DNA of 64,000 nt from Kappaphycus alvarezii (Eukaryota > Rhodophyta > Florideophyceae > Gigartinales > Solieriaceae): assembly GCA_002205965.3 (NCBI GenBank), contig NADL03000599.1, forward strand, positions 3,100,001-3,164,000. The letters run 5' to 3'. A program made the translations under genes and the position numbers. The notes beneath the pieces are model-generated. The model worked only from the letters and a program-made list of their open reading frames with translations, was not told the DNA's origin and did no database searches. Below, in pieces: positions 46,401 through 56,544 of the stretch; the stretch's first letter is position 1; each line of letters begins with the position of its first letter.

Positions 46401-47113
46401 TACTTCAATTAAAAGGCGTACGGTAGAATTCATTACCAAGAAAGTAGGTCATTTGCACTATCATTATTTGCTTTATGTTTAATTTTTCCTGCTATTTCTT
46501 AGATTGCGAATAAACTGTATAATTTAAGTTGAGGTACCTTTTGCAAGCCTTGCAATACCAGTACTACAAATAGTATAACAATTTGTACTGCTTATATACT
46601 TTTGAGGCAGGTGATGCAGTTGGTACGGTATTTTAAAACTTTTTTCTACTTGTCTCGTTTTCTTGCAAATCACTACACTGTAGTGTACCTTCAAGCACCG
46701 GTTCACATACACGAGCAATGGTGAAGAACTGGAAGCCCACGACAATGATACGCACAAGTGCAGAATAATGAGGACTGCGGGTTAAATGCAAGACAATATT
46801 ATTGCGCCATAGGTAAAACGCATGCTGACAGCAAGAAATCACATAGAGATCACATATAGCAAGTTGTGACAGCAAGTATGCCAACTAAAGTGGACTAAAG
46901 GATGGTTAGGCGATGCTATCGCAAGTACAGAAGCTTTTTGACAGCACAAATACAGTACAGAAGTAGAATGAATCGAAAAAATGCTAGAATAGCATGCAGA
47001 TGACGGACTGGTAGCGACTTCAAACACTTTGCAGCAACAGAGAACGACTATTGTATCACGAGAATTCAAACAAACCCTTGGAAAACAAACATGACAATCA
47101 AGAGCTCTAGGGC
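43490..47113. other. Region with only unsupported small open frames
   Basis: The longest candidates, 44215-44565 and 44737-45093 on the plus strand, lack recognised domains. The second ends in RYYDFLEDRCYLFWASS and is overlapped on the opposite strand by another open frame. More TACTGTACAG-type motifs occur at 43910-43930 and 46950. Confidence 0.4.
44737..45093 (+). CDS. Small hypothetical ORF, 118 codons
   Basis: It starts MGGAGGDMVEIKAAWSAELL and has a balanced composition with LLHKALDIFEYPALRRV and an aromatic-rich end. No domain, no partner gene and no clear promoter support it. It may be chance or a fragment of a longer decayed gene. Confidence 0.25.
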   Translation: MGGAGGDMVEIKAAWSAELLSLKLLHKALDIFEYPALRRVTDAKGFGLDMKFQEHRGRVHEILMSTGRFKLPFRYYDFLEDRCYLFWASSSTRTVYIRLGAIEDQSYAAQNRTVLLAQ

Positions 47114-47118
47114 GTCTA
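47114..47118. repeat. 5-bp target-site duplication GTCTA, left of gypsy copy 2
   Basis: GTCTA directly precedes the left LTR and recurs directly after the right LTR. Confidence 0.88.
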
Positions 47119-47639
47119 TGTTGTATTTAACTTCACAAGCCTTACAGATTTGCACGAATTTACTGCAACTACTGCAATGCTGTAGATTCAATCCATCGGT
47201 AACCTTACAACCAGGGCTACTAGGCACTTTCCTGTTATTAAACTTTTCCTTACAGTTCTGATCACAGCGTTTGACCCCCTTGGAACACTTGGAATAGTTA
47301 CGGGCGAGTTTCACACTGGGGTATTATATCATTGCTTTACCAATCAAAAGTTGCCTTGCTATCCCATGCCACCTGGACCAATGTACTTCTTACATCTTGT
47401 CAGAGTATGTCACTCGTGCCGACTATATTTCTGAAAGCGCTACTTACGATACCGTCAGGGCTGTTTTACAGGAAAACCTTTGCATTCACTACTGTTAGAC
47501 TGCATTTTCTTTAGAATGTAGCTATCTCTAGTTCTATGTAAACCCTGGTTTGGAGCGGTTGGCTTAACCTAGCCAACCACAAGCAAAGTTTCAACCACAG
47601 TTTTACCTAGATCTGCTCGTGTGCGCGTAAAACCCCACA
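47119..47639 (+). repeat. 5' LTR of gypsy copy 2
   Basis: 521 bp from TGTTGTAT to CCCCACA. The TATA box seen in copy 1 as TATATAA reads TATGTAA here (about 47535-47541), so promoter strength is probably reduced. Confidence 0.9.
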
Positions 47640-47642
47640 TCG

Positions 47643-47657
47643 TGGTAGCATCGCAAG
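47643..47657 (+). promoter_or_regulatory. Primer binding site of gypsy copy 2
   Basis: TGGTAGCATCGCAAG follows the 5' LTR after the same TCG spacer as in copy 1. The match over the first 13 bases in a diverged copy supports the site. Confidence 0.65.
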
Positions 47658-48015
47658 TAAATTGTGCCTCATTTTGCGTTTTAAAATCCGCCAGTTGAGA
47701 TAAAATCTCTACTAGATTTATCTCAGCTGCCCGATTGCAAACAGACACTAACCTTGCTTTCCACTCTGATCCTTACGCAGTAACCCCCTGTGTCGTACAA
47801 CAAAAAGTCAAAGGGGCGCTCTCCGTTTCCATCAGAATAAGACTCAGAAGACCTCGCCGACTTTCGTTCCCCACCTACCTAGCCATTTGTACCGACTAGA
47901 GAGTTAGAAGATCCCAAGACTCCGCCTCGTCCGTCGACTCCAAGAACCCTGGTCGTCCTACGCAGCCCCGAGGAGCCCAAGACACCGACGCCGACTTATC
48001 TTCCTGGCCAAGATT

Positions 48016-48570
48016 TTGGCTTACCCCGAGCATTTTCAGTTACAAGAGCATCTCCCCTTTTTACGGTTGAGGAGCATCGCACCCCTTTTCGATCGTTTTC
48101 CCTACCCCATCGACCAGTCTTTGATCCTTACCACCGGTCCCAACGAAGCCGTCGCCGTCCGACCCGTCCTAAAGGTCGTTCAGGGCCACCGAAGAGTTCA
48201 AGGACTCCTCCGAGAAGGCTTCAAGTACTGCTGGACGCCGCCTCTGTTCGATCCAATGGTGGAAGACCATCGAATACGCAAGGTTAGGCCCTCGAGGAGG
48301 CAGCTTATGAACAAGAATCCGAAGTCTACTTTGTTCCATCGTCGTCATTGTCAAGTCACCTGCTCCGGTCGCGTTCAGTACTTCGAGCACCTCCGTTCCC
48401 GCAGTCACATTCGCCGTACGAGCGAGAGGGAGTACAAGTGCAATAACTGCAATATTGAGGTGTTCAGTGAACAAGACCTTGTCCGCCATCAGAACGGGGC
48501 CCGACATCGACTCACAGTCAGAGGTCGCAAGAAGTATATTTATTTTCCATTACAATTGCGTGTTTTTTGA
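48016..48570 (+). pseudogene. Zinc-finger accessory ORF in gypsy copy 2
   Basis: The open frame contains the same C-terminal region as 26208-26935. Finger 2 keeps all ligands (YKCNNCNIEVFSEQDLVRH and a second His). Finger 1 has lost its first Cys (FHRRHCQVTCSGRVQ). The C-terminus runs about 20 residues beyond the copy 1 stop. Upstream Pro-rich sequence from about 47800 is recognisable but frame-broken. Confidence 0.7.
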
Positions 48571-48825
48571 GTAACAAAAAGTAAAATATGCAATAAATTC
48601 ATTTCTCAATCGACTTCGTTTGTGTGTTGTGTTCACCCTTCCGCTGAGATTGTAGGCTTTCCTATGCTGCCCCCAGATCCTTGTAGTAGGACTTACAATT
48701 TTAAGTCCGTATCGCCATCGAGAACTAGACAGGACAACCACTGCAAAGCAAGAATCGGAAAAAGGGATACTATAACGCACCCGACGTGACTGACGTCAAC
48801 CCTTACGTCAGAGAAGGAACTTTTT

Positions 48826-48905
48826 GTAAGTGCTCCTGGCGGAATTTGAACCCGTGACCACTTCATCAGGAGCTTCTTACACTTAACTACTAGGTCACCA
48901 GGACC
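48826..48905 (-). other. Antisense tRNA-like segment in gypsy copy 2
   Basis: On the minus strand TGACCTAGTAGTTAAG (48883-48898) and GGTTCAAATTCC (48841-48852) correspond to the A and B boxes of copy 1; the B box has one extra T. The paired arms (48826-48838 with 48867-48880) are kept with one mismatch. A TTTTT run lies about 60-70 bases downstream of it. Orientation relative to the element is the same as in copy 1. Confidence 0.5.
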
Positions 48906-49299
48906 GAAATTTGAAGGCTCGAAGAGAGCTAGTCAGATCATAAAACACATTTTTTCAAATATCATTGTTGGTTCCGCGGATTGCGTCCAAGTGTCACTCG
49001 ACACTTGGCGTTATCAGCCGCCGTATCTACCAGCGACTGAGTTGCACCTCTGGTCATCCATAGCTAAAACTATCCTGTCCGAGCCCTGGTGCGCATGGAC
49101 GACGAGGAACATCCGGTTAGATCTTATCCGTGTAGGTAGAATGTGCGCAGTTCCCAGTAGATACTGAATTCATTAAACTTCTTGGCATTTTGAAAAACCA
49201 GCTTGTCGGAGGCTTCGCATCGTGGGTAGTTAGCCTAAGAACTATCTTAGCGACTCTCTGTTAACTCCCAGCTGTTACAGAAACGTGTACACGCACCAC

Positions 49300-50245
49300 C
49301 ACGAGTACACATGGAAGAGCGAATAATCCTCTCATATACCAAGCCAAGCACTGTTACTGCCTTTGTGAACCTAATCGCTATGAATCAGCCGCAAGTCACA
49401 CTAGAGTCCCTTACGCAAATGATATGGTGCATCAGCTGCAGCAGAATCTCGAACATGCCAATAACCAGATTGCTGCACACAGATCAGAGCTTTCAATTGC
49501 AGCGCAAAGGGTATCCTCTTTAGAACCTGAACTGGTAAACGCCCGAAACCAGACCAGATAGTCAAGCAATGCACCTTTGCATAGTCAGGCTGGCCCAATG
49601 AAAAACAAGCCTACTAAATTCACGGGGAGACGATCATTGGCAAGCTGGTGCGTTCAGATGGACAGCTACCTAGGAAGATTTGATGGCAATTGACCCTACA
49701 AATAGCACTCAGCTATTTGGCTGGCAATGCCCATGAGTGGTGGATGTACCACTCCAAACTAGAAGAAGAGAAAGGAATAAAGTTCTGGTAGACACTGAAT
49801 GGTGCTATGATCCAGCGTTTTGAAACTTTGAACAAAGAAAAGATCGCCCAAGACAAGCTAAACCGCTGAAAACAAGTGAATTATGTTCCCACCTTCAACG
49901 AAGACTTCATCAAAATTATACTGGACATCCCTGATATTGGAGTTAAAGACAAGATAGATCGTTACTTTCGCGGTTTAAAGCCCTACATCTGGAAGTCGTT
50001 ATGCACCACAGAATATGTAAACCTCTCCGACCTCATGAGGGACGCTGAGCGAGTGGAATCGGTCTATCGGCGTTCGAGACCCGGTAACCTACCAAAGTCC
50101 TGTGGAGGAAAGAATGGACATGGAAGCTGTTTTGCTGGAAACGGCAGCCCAGTACCGATGAAAATTGGGAACATTGAAGTGATACCGGTGCTGAAAAGAA
50201 ACACTCCCAGTGTACTTTGCGATAAGCCCATTGAAGCGTTATGAT
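49300..50245 (+). pseudogene. Gag remnant of gypsy copy 2 fused to the end of protease by deletion
   Basis: Recognisable pieces are ARNQTR, KPTKFTGRRSLASWCVQM, LAGNAHEWWMYH, FNEDFIKIILDIPDIGVKD and LKRNTP. The CCHC knuckle is missing: after LKRNTP the sequence jumps to the part of protease with DAILGKEW. Several in-frame stops are present. Confidence 0.75.
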
Positions 50246-50932
50246 GCAATTCTTGGGAAAGAATGGTGCGCCTCGCATGGGGCAAAAATCAATTGCCTTA
50301 AAAATTAGGTGAAATTCGAACATAAGGGAAATTCATCCCTATTTTTTGCTGATGATTCTCTGCTGAGTCCTTTTGTATCTTCCAATACTATAATTAGTCA
50401 TTTCGATGAGAATAATGATTTTTTTTGCAGTTTTACTTAGGCCTTTACATTCTAGTGAACCAAGAGCACCAGTATACCTTCGAGACGTACAGAATTTTTT
50501 GGAAACGTTTGCTGATTTATTTCCAGAGAAATTCCCAGGAGGTTTGCTACCGAGAAGCAAAAAGGACTTTGAAGTACAATTACAGGAAGGAGCAGAACCA
50601 CAGAAACAGGTCCCTATAGACCTTCTGACAAACAGATGTCAGAACTCCGAAAACAGTTGGAAGAGCTACTGGAAGCTGCGTTTATTAGACCTACTAAGAG
50701 CCCCTGAGGAGCTCCTATTCTATTTTGAGCAAGAAAGATAATGGTCTACGGATGTGTGTGGATTAAACAGCCTAAAAACGGTTTACATTAAAAAACAGCT
50801 CTCCCTTACCAGGAATTGACGACATTTTCGACCAGCTTCAAGGAGCAAAGTTCTTCAGAAAAATTTATCTTAGATCTGGTTATCACTACATTAGACTATA
50901 TGAATATTTGATTCCATTTACCACCTTCAGAA
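50246..50932 (+). pseudogene. End of protease and N-terminal RT of gypsy copy 2
   Basis: The stretch aligns with copy 1 by EPRAPVYLRDVQNFLETFAD and FPEKFPGGLLPRSK, and then by a degraded active-site lead-in (FDQLQGAKFF). It ends at the 13-bp target duplication. Confidence 0.7.
50920..50932. repeat. 13-bp target-site duplication ACCACCTTCAGAA, left
   Basis: It is the left copy of a direct repeat flanking the nested non-LTR element. The same bases occur once in the uninterrupted RT of copy 1 (with one difference). Confidence 0.88.
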
Positions 50933-53528
50933 AGCCCAAGACGCGCAATATGGACGCGCAATGAGAACGTCGCACCAGTTTCGCATCGCGGACGTTCGGG
51001 ACTCAACAGTTCAAGAATGCCTGCGTGCGCCGCACCCACCTCCATCGTCACCAGTCACACCACTCAACGCGACAGATCTCCAACTCCCGGATGAAATTAC
51101 TGAGGCTGCAGTCCTTTGCGCTGTCCGCCGGCTGAATCAGAACTCCGCTCCGGGGCCTGATCGCATGTCCCCTCGGCTTCTTCACCTCCTGGCTAGCACT
51201 AGGGTGACGCCGGAGGTAGGGCTTACAGAAATCTCTGTGCTCACCTCCGTTGTGCGGCGACTAGCTAATGGGGACCTCCCTGACGCCACAATCCCGCTCA
51301 TGTCCTCTGCGACGCTTCTTCAGATCCAACAACGTCCAGATAAGATCCTCCCTATCGCAATTGGGACGGCGCTATGGAGCCTGGAGACGAAATTTCTCTT
51401 GCCTCAAGCACTGGACGATACCCGACACTATCACGCCCCGCTGCAAGTCGCCAATGGTATCCCTTCTGGCCTTGACTCCACTGTCCACGATGCTCGGAAG
51501 CAAGTCCATACCCGAGGAGACGACGCCGCCTACATGCTCCTCTCGGTCGATGCGCACAGCGCGTTCTACCGATTCTCGAGGAACAGATGATCGACCTGCT
51601 TCCCTTCAAGGTACCCTCGCTCTTTCGGTTCTTGAACATGGTCTACGCGCGACAAATGCCGCCGCTTTTCATCCCGCCGGAATCTGCACCGGTCATCCTC
51701 AGCCAAGGCGGAATGCAACAAACAGGCCCAGCTAGCATGCTTATGTTTCCCCTGGTCGTTCACCCCTTGGCGAAAGCAATAGCAGGGGCCACGCAGCTAG
51801 GCCTCCATCGCTGGTACGCCTATAGCTGCACTCTCATGGGCATCCACACTGAGCTAAACAAGGGAGTTCAGATAACGTGCTCCAAAGGACCAGACCACGG
51901 CTGCTTTCTAATCCCCGCCAAAACACGCCTTCTCTATCCGTCCCAACCCGTCAACCAGATATCGTCTTTGCTACGTCGCTTCCCCCGTGAGAGCTTCTCT
52001 AACACGGACATCGACCTCCTCGGTGCCCCGATTGGGTCGAGCTCTTTTATGGAGAACTTCCTTCCTAGGAAAATCGATGACTGCAACAGGACACTCTCGC
52101 TGATTAAAGTCATCGGGTACGCACGGGTCCGGTTCCATCTACACAGAGTTTGTGCCTCTGCATGCAAGCTACGACACGTTACCAAGCTAACGCCGTCCAG
52201 TGCGACAACCACCATGGCACAACAATTTGATACAGACCAGATGCGCTTTTACTCGCGGTCAAATAATGTACGGATGAGAGACACTGTGCGCCAACAGGCT
52301 ACCCTACCTCTACGCTATGGCGGTCACAGATTCACGCCCTTAGCCACGCTGAATGTTGTCGCATACCCAGCTAGCGTCATTGATTCCTCGCAGGTGGAAC
52401 ACCAACATGAAACTGCTGCTGGTGACTCCCGTTTACTCAAGTACGCAGAAACGGATTGACATCTACTCAAATTTTTCTAACGCCTCCACACTTCATTCTC
52501 CGCACAACATAGAGGCCTCCCAGACGCACTTACAGCGACTAATCTCGCGTCAAAGCCTGATAATACAGCCAATACCTTATATCAGGCCTGGTGCGAGTCG
52601 TCCGCTAAATACTCTTGGAAAGACGATGATTGGTCGCTTTCCCGAGCCCCTCGTCACCCTCTGAACCCGAGATTTGTCAACGCATCCGCGGTAACGCTTT
52701 TTTGCATACACCTGCTGCGGCATTCCTCACTGCCCACCCGTCTGTGATCACCCACATATACGATGATGTGTGGTCAGTGATGCTGCGGCGCCACTTAGGA
52801 GTCCCGTCTTGGACGAAACTGCCCACTCCTTTGCGAGGAATGCAAGGCGCCTATGGACCACCTCGACGACCATGCCGCTGACCTGTGTAACAAAGGTCTC
52901 GGTTGGAATAACGGCCACGAAGCAGTGGAAAAAGTGCTCTGCAAAGACCTGTTCAAAGCCGCTGGAGCTGGCGTCCAATATTAAGTCCCGTATTTAATTC
53001 CCGGACTGGACGCACGACCTGCCGACATATTCATTCACCCGACTACTTGTCAGGAAGACCCTGCGACCCTCTCCCGGTTGCATATGACATCACAGCCTCC
53101 TCAAATTTCCAACAGTGCTTCCTATACCAGGGAGCCCGGGAAGCGCACACTGCCGCCAATGCGGCAGAGCGACGGAAACTGAGGGACTTTGCGACCAAAT
53201 TAGCCGCCATTATTGGCCATACTTCACCGGAAAGCCGCTTTTTGGCCGGAAGTTTGTCTCGCTAGACTTTTATTCCCTGGGATGCCCGTCGGAGACCATA
53301 TCCAAGGTGTTTGACGAGTATGTGGCCGACATTGCAGCCCGTATCGCATGGTTTAAGGCGAAGGTATCCTATCGGCTTTATCAAAAGCTCAGCAACTCCA
53401 TTTGGTCCACGTGTGCAGCTTCAGCGATTGCCCGTAGCCCGCAACATGCAGAAGTTTGCCTCCCACTTCAAAGCTTGTCCAAAATAGTGGCCCTTTACAA
53501 GTATTGAAGAAAATTAATGAGTAAAACC
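50933..53528 (+). mobile_element. 5'-truncated non-LTR retrotransposon nested in gypsy copy 2 (copy C)
   Basis: It starts inside the reverse transcriptase (APHPPPSSPVTPL, NSAPGPDRMSPRLLHLL, LLSVDAHSAFYRFS), continues through the thumb (SACKLRHVTKLTPSS, YSRSNNVRMRD, ATLPLRYGGHRFTPLA) and ends with the endonuclease region (AYDITASSNFQQCF). The palm motif corresponding to WYADD reads WYAYS, so it is inactive. A 10-base repeat GACGCGCAAT lies twice at the 5' junction. Truncation, 13-bp target duplication and junction filler all fit target-primed reverse transcription. It is related to copies A and B. Confidence 0.8.
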
Positions 53529-53541
53529 ACCACCTTCAGAA
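53529..53541. repeat. 13-bp target-site duplication ACCACCTTCAGAA, right
   Basis: After this copy the RT coding sequence resumes with FRTRYGHFE, exactly where copy 1 continues. Confidence 0.88.
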
Positions 53542-55990
53542 CAAGATACGGGCATTTTGAAGTTCTTTTCTTCCGTTTGGACTCACCAATGCCCCAACAA
53601 CTTTCATGAACCTAATGAATGATATTTTCAAGGATCAGATCGACTTCTTTGTGATCGTCTTTCTGGATGATACTCTCATCTACAGTAAGATATGGAAAGA
53701 TCACTTGGATCATATTCAAACTGAACTCGTAATCATCAGAAAAGAAAATTTGTTTGGCAAATTATCTAAATGCATCTTCGGAGCTACAGAAGTGGAGCAC
53801 CTAGGACAATCATTTCCCAAAGTCGTACTTCTGTTGATCAAAACAAGATGAGTGCAGTCATGAAATGGCCGTTACCAAATAATAAGCAACAAGTACAACC
53901 TTTTCTTGGTTTTGTCAATTATTACCGGAGAATCATAAAAAGCTATTCAATTCTTGCTAAATCTCTGACAGAATTGACGAAAACGTGAATTTACGATGGA
54001 GCCGCACCCAAGACGATGCATGCAAAGTGCTCAAGGAAAAACTTTGTAGTGCACTGGTTCTCAAATAAATTTCGATGCCAAACTGCCTATCTACGTAACC
54101 AAAGACGCATCACAGTATTCAATGAGCGCACTGGTGGAACAGGATGAATTAGGTTCTAGAAGGCAGGTGGCTTTTGCGTCCAGGACTCTTAATGATGCTG
54201 AACAAAACTATGCGGCCCATGAAAGGGAACTTTTGGCCATTGTAGATTCCTTCAAGTGGTGGAGATCCTACCTTTACGGTAATTCATTCACCGTTAAGTC
54301 TGACCAATCTCTCCTTAGATACCTAGAAACGCAAGAAAACTTGTCCTCGAGACAATTGAGATGGCTGAAAAGGTTAGTTAATTTCGACTTCAAGATAATC
54401 CACATCTCAGGAAAATCAAATCTAGTGGCGGCCGCACTATCAAGGCAACCACAAGATGTGCCATTACTTGATCACCAGAACAATTCATTACTCCAAGAAT
54501 TTATTACCAAGACATCCTCAGAATCCAATAATATTTCGACGATATCATTCACGAACACTGAGTTACCGGGGTTGGCAGAAGATTATGGTAGGGGTGAGAA
54601 CCTTAGAAACCATTATCAAGATACGACAGCTCCCTCTGAGCATCGAGGGATGCTTCTGCTTAGAAACAAGAAGATCTGTGTACCAGAAGGAAATTTAGAG
54701 TGAAGCTTCTGCATGACTATCATTGCACGACTAACATGGGACACCTAGGAATAAGCAAAACTATCAACAGAATATCACCAAAGTTTTATTGGAAAAATTT
54801 AAGAGCTAATGTAATCCGGTACGTTCATTCCTTTCAATGCTAGAGAACCAAAGCAACCGATCAGAAGCCCGCAGGTCTTTTACAACCACTAGAACTACTG
54901 AAAGCAAAATAGACATAACCATGGAATTCATCACACTTCTTCCAAATTCGAGAAGTGGAAACAACGGCGTGTTAACAGTCGTAAACAGACTTTCTAAGAT
55001 GATCAGAATAATACCAACGAAACCAGAAACAGACTCTCCTGAAACGTCTCTGATGTTCAAGAATCACGTATACAGACATCATAGATTACCAGAGAATATC
55101 ATATATGACCGAGATCTCATCTTAATAGCAAGTGTTGGACAAAACTTTTTGCTCTACTAGGAACAAAGATATCCCTTTCCGCTGCATAACACCCAAAAAA
55201 TGATGGAAAGTCGGAAATAATGAACAGGAAAATAGAAAATGATCCGTGCTTTCGTTAGCTTCGACAAATCAGATTGGGAAAATTACTTGGCAGACTTTAA
55301 AGTTGCTTACAACTCCTCTGTGGATGTAACCACAATTTTCTCACCATTTTTCCTCGAGTATGGACTTCAACCAAGAACATTGCCCTTGGATTTTTTAGCG
55401 TCAGATAATCCAGCGTAAACATGTCTCCTAAAAGATATGCAAAGAAGCATTGAGGAAAGCCAAGAATCAAATCCAAAAATCCAATGAATCCACCGCAAAA
55501 TATGTAAACAAGAAGAGAAGGCCGTCTACTTTCAAGATTAGTGAAGGTTTGGCTATCAAAAAAGAACTTATCACTCGAAGATGCGGCTGGATCACGCTAA
55601 CTGAGCCCAAAGTATCTTGGTCCCTTTGAAATCACAGAAGATATTAGCGGTGTGACATACTGTCTGCAGTTAACTCAACCGATGACTGACAGAGGAATAC
55701 ATAACGCGTTACACGCTAGCCTCTTGAAAGAGGCTAGCGTGGAACGCGTTAACCTTTCTTTGAAGATGAATGCAACCGACAAGTTCCACCTCCCTCACCT
55801 CTCCAATTTCAAGATGGACATGAGGAATACCAAGTTGATTCTATACTCACTCACAAGAAAGGACATGGAATAAAAAATCCTTGTCAAATGGAAGGGGTTC
55901 GGAGATTATGAGAACTCGTGGCTTCCTGAATCATACCTTAAGAATTCACAAGAACTTTTGAATAAGTACAAGCAGAACCTCAAGAACCGC
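53542..55990 (+). pseudogene. Pol remnant of gypsy copy 2: RT end, RNase H, integrase, chromodomain
   Basis: RT shows VIVFLDDTLIYSK and [13 protein letters not shown]. RNase H shows AERELL-type context [11 protein letters not shown] and KSDQSLLRYL, but the last Asp motif reads LVAAALSR instead of DALSR. The integrase zinc region is present (HDYHCTTNMGHLGISKT), the first core Asp is Glu (MEFITLLP) and YDRDLI is kept. The chromodomain end [14 protein letters not shown] is clear. Many stops and frame changes. An inverted duplication sits at 55703-55750. Confidence 0.8.
55703..55750. repeat. 23-bp inverted repeat with 2-base loop, private to copy 2
   Basis: Left arm 55703-55725 and right arm 55728-55750 match with one mismatch. 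Copy 1 has only the left arm and then runs straight on to TTCTTTGAAGATGAA, so about 23 bases were inserted here as an inverted copy. Confidence 0.85.
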
Positions 55991-56006
55991 GGCGATTCTT
56001 CTCTGT

Positions 56007-56018
56007 AGAGGGGAGTGA
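56007..56018 (+). promoter_or_regulatory. Polypurine tract of gypsy copy 2
   Basis: AGAGGGGAGTGA lies directly before the TG of the 3' LTR, as in copy 1, and overlaps the pol stop. Confidence 0.75.
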
Positions 56019-56539
56019 TGTTGCATTTAACTTCAAAAGCCTTACAAATTTACACGAATTTAATGCAACTACTGCAATACTGTAGATTCAATCCATCGAC
56101 AACCTTTCAAAAAGGGCTACTAGGCACTTTCCTGTCATTACACTTTTTCTTACAGTTCTGATCACAGCGTTTGACCCCATTAGAACACTTGGAATAGTTA
56201 CGGGCGAGTTGCACACTGGGGTATTATATCATTGCTTTACCAATCAAAAGTTGCATTACTATCTCATGCCACCTGGACCAATGTAATTCTTACATCTTGT
56301 TACAGTATGTCATTCGTGCCGACTATAATTCTGACAGCGCTACTTACGATACCGTCAGGGCTGTTTTACAGGAAAAACTTTGAATTCACTACTGTTAGAC
56401 TGCATTTCCTTTAGTATGTAGCTATCTTTAGTTCTATATAACCCCTGGTTTGGAGCAGCTGGCTTAACCCAGCCAGCCGCAAGCAAAGTTTCAACCACAG
56501 CTCTATCTAGATCTGCTCGTGTGCGTTTGAAACCCCATA
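56019..56539 (+). repeat. 3' LTR of gypsy copy 2
   Basis: 521 bp from TGTTGCAT to CCCCATA. It is clearly diverged from the 5' LTR but collinear along its whole length. It follows the polypurine tract directly. Confidence 0.9.
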
Positions 56540-56544
56540 GTCTA
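56540..56544. repeat. 5-bp target-site duplication GTCTA, right of gypsy copy 2
   Basis: This is the second copy of the duplication and sets the right end of the element even though the LTR terminus has mutated from CCCCACA to CCCCATA. Confidence 0.88.

Larger units (their letters stand above)
47119..56539 (+). mobile_element. Ty3/gypsy chromovirus, copy 2 (old, with nested insertion)
   Basis: This is the same family as copy 1, on the opposite strand, with all parts in the same order: LTR, primer site, zinc-finger ORF, antisense tRNA-like segment, gag, pol pieces, chromodomain, polypurine tract, LTR. The two 521-bp LTRs differ at several dozen positions by eye, so the insertion is much older. 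The end of gag and the protease active site are deleted (junction near 50208). RT is interrupted by a non-LTR element at 50933-53528. It keeps the integrase zinc-binding region that copy 1 lacks. Confidence 0.92.
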
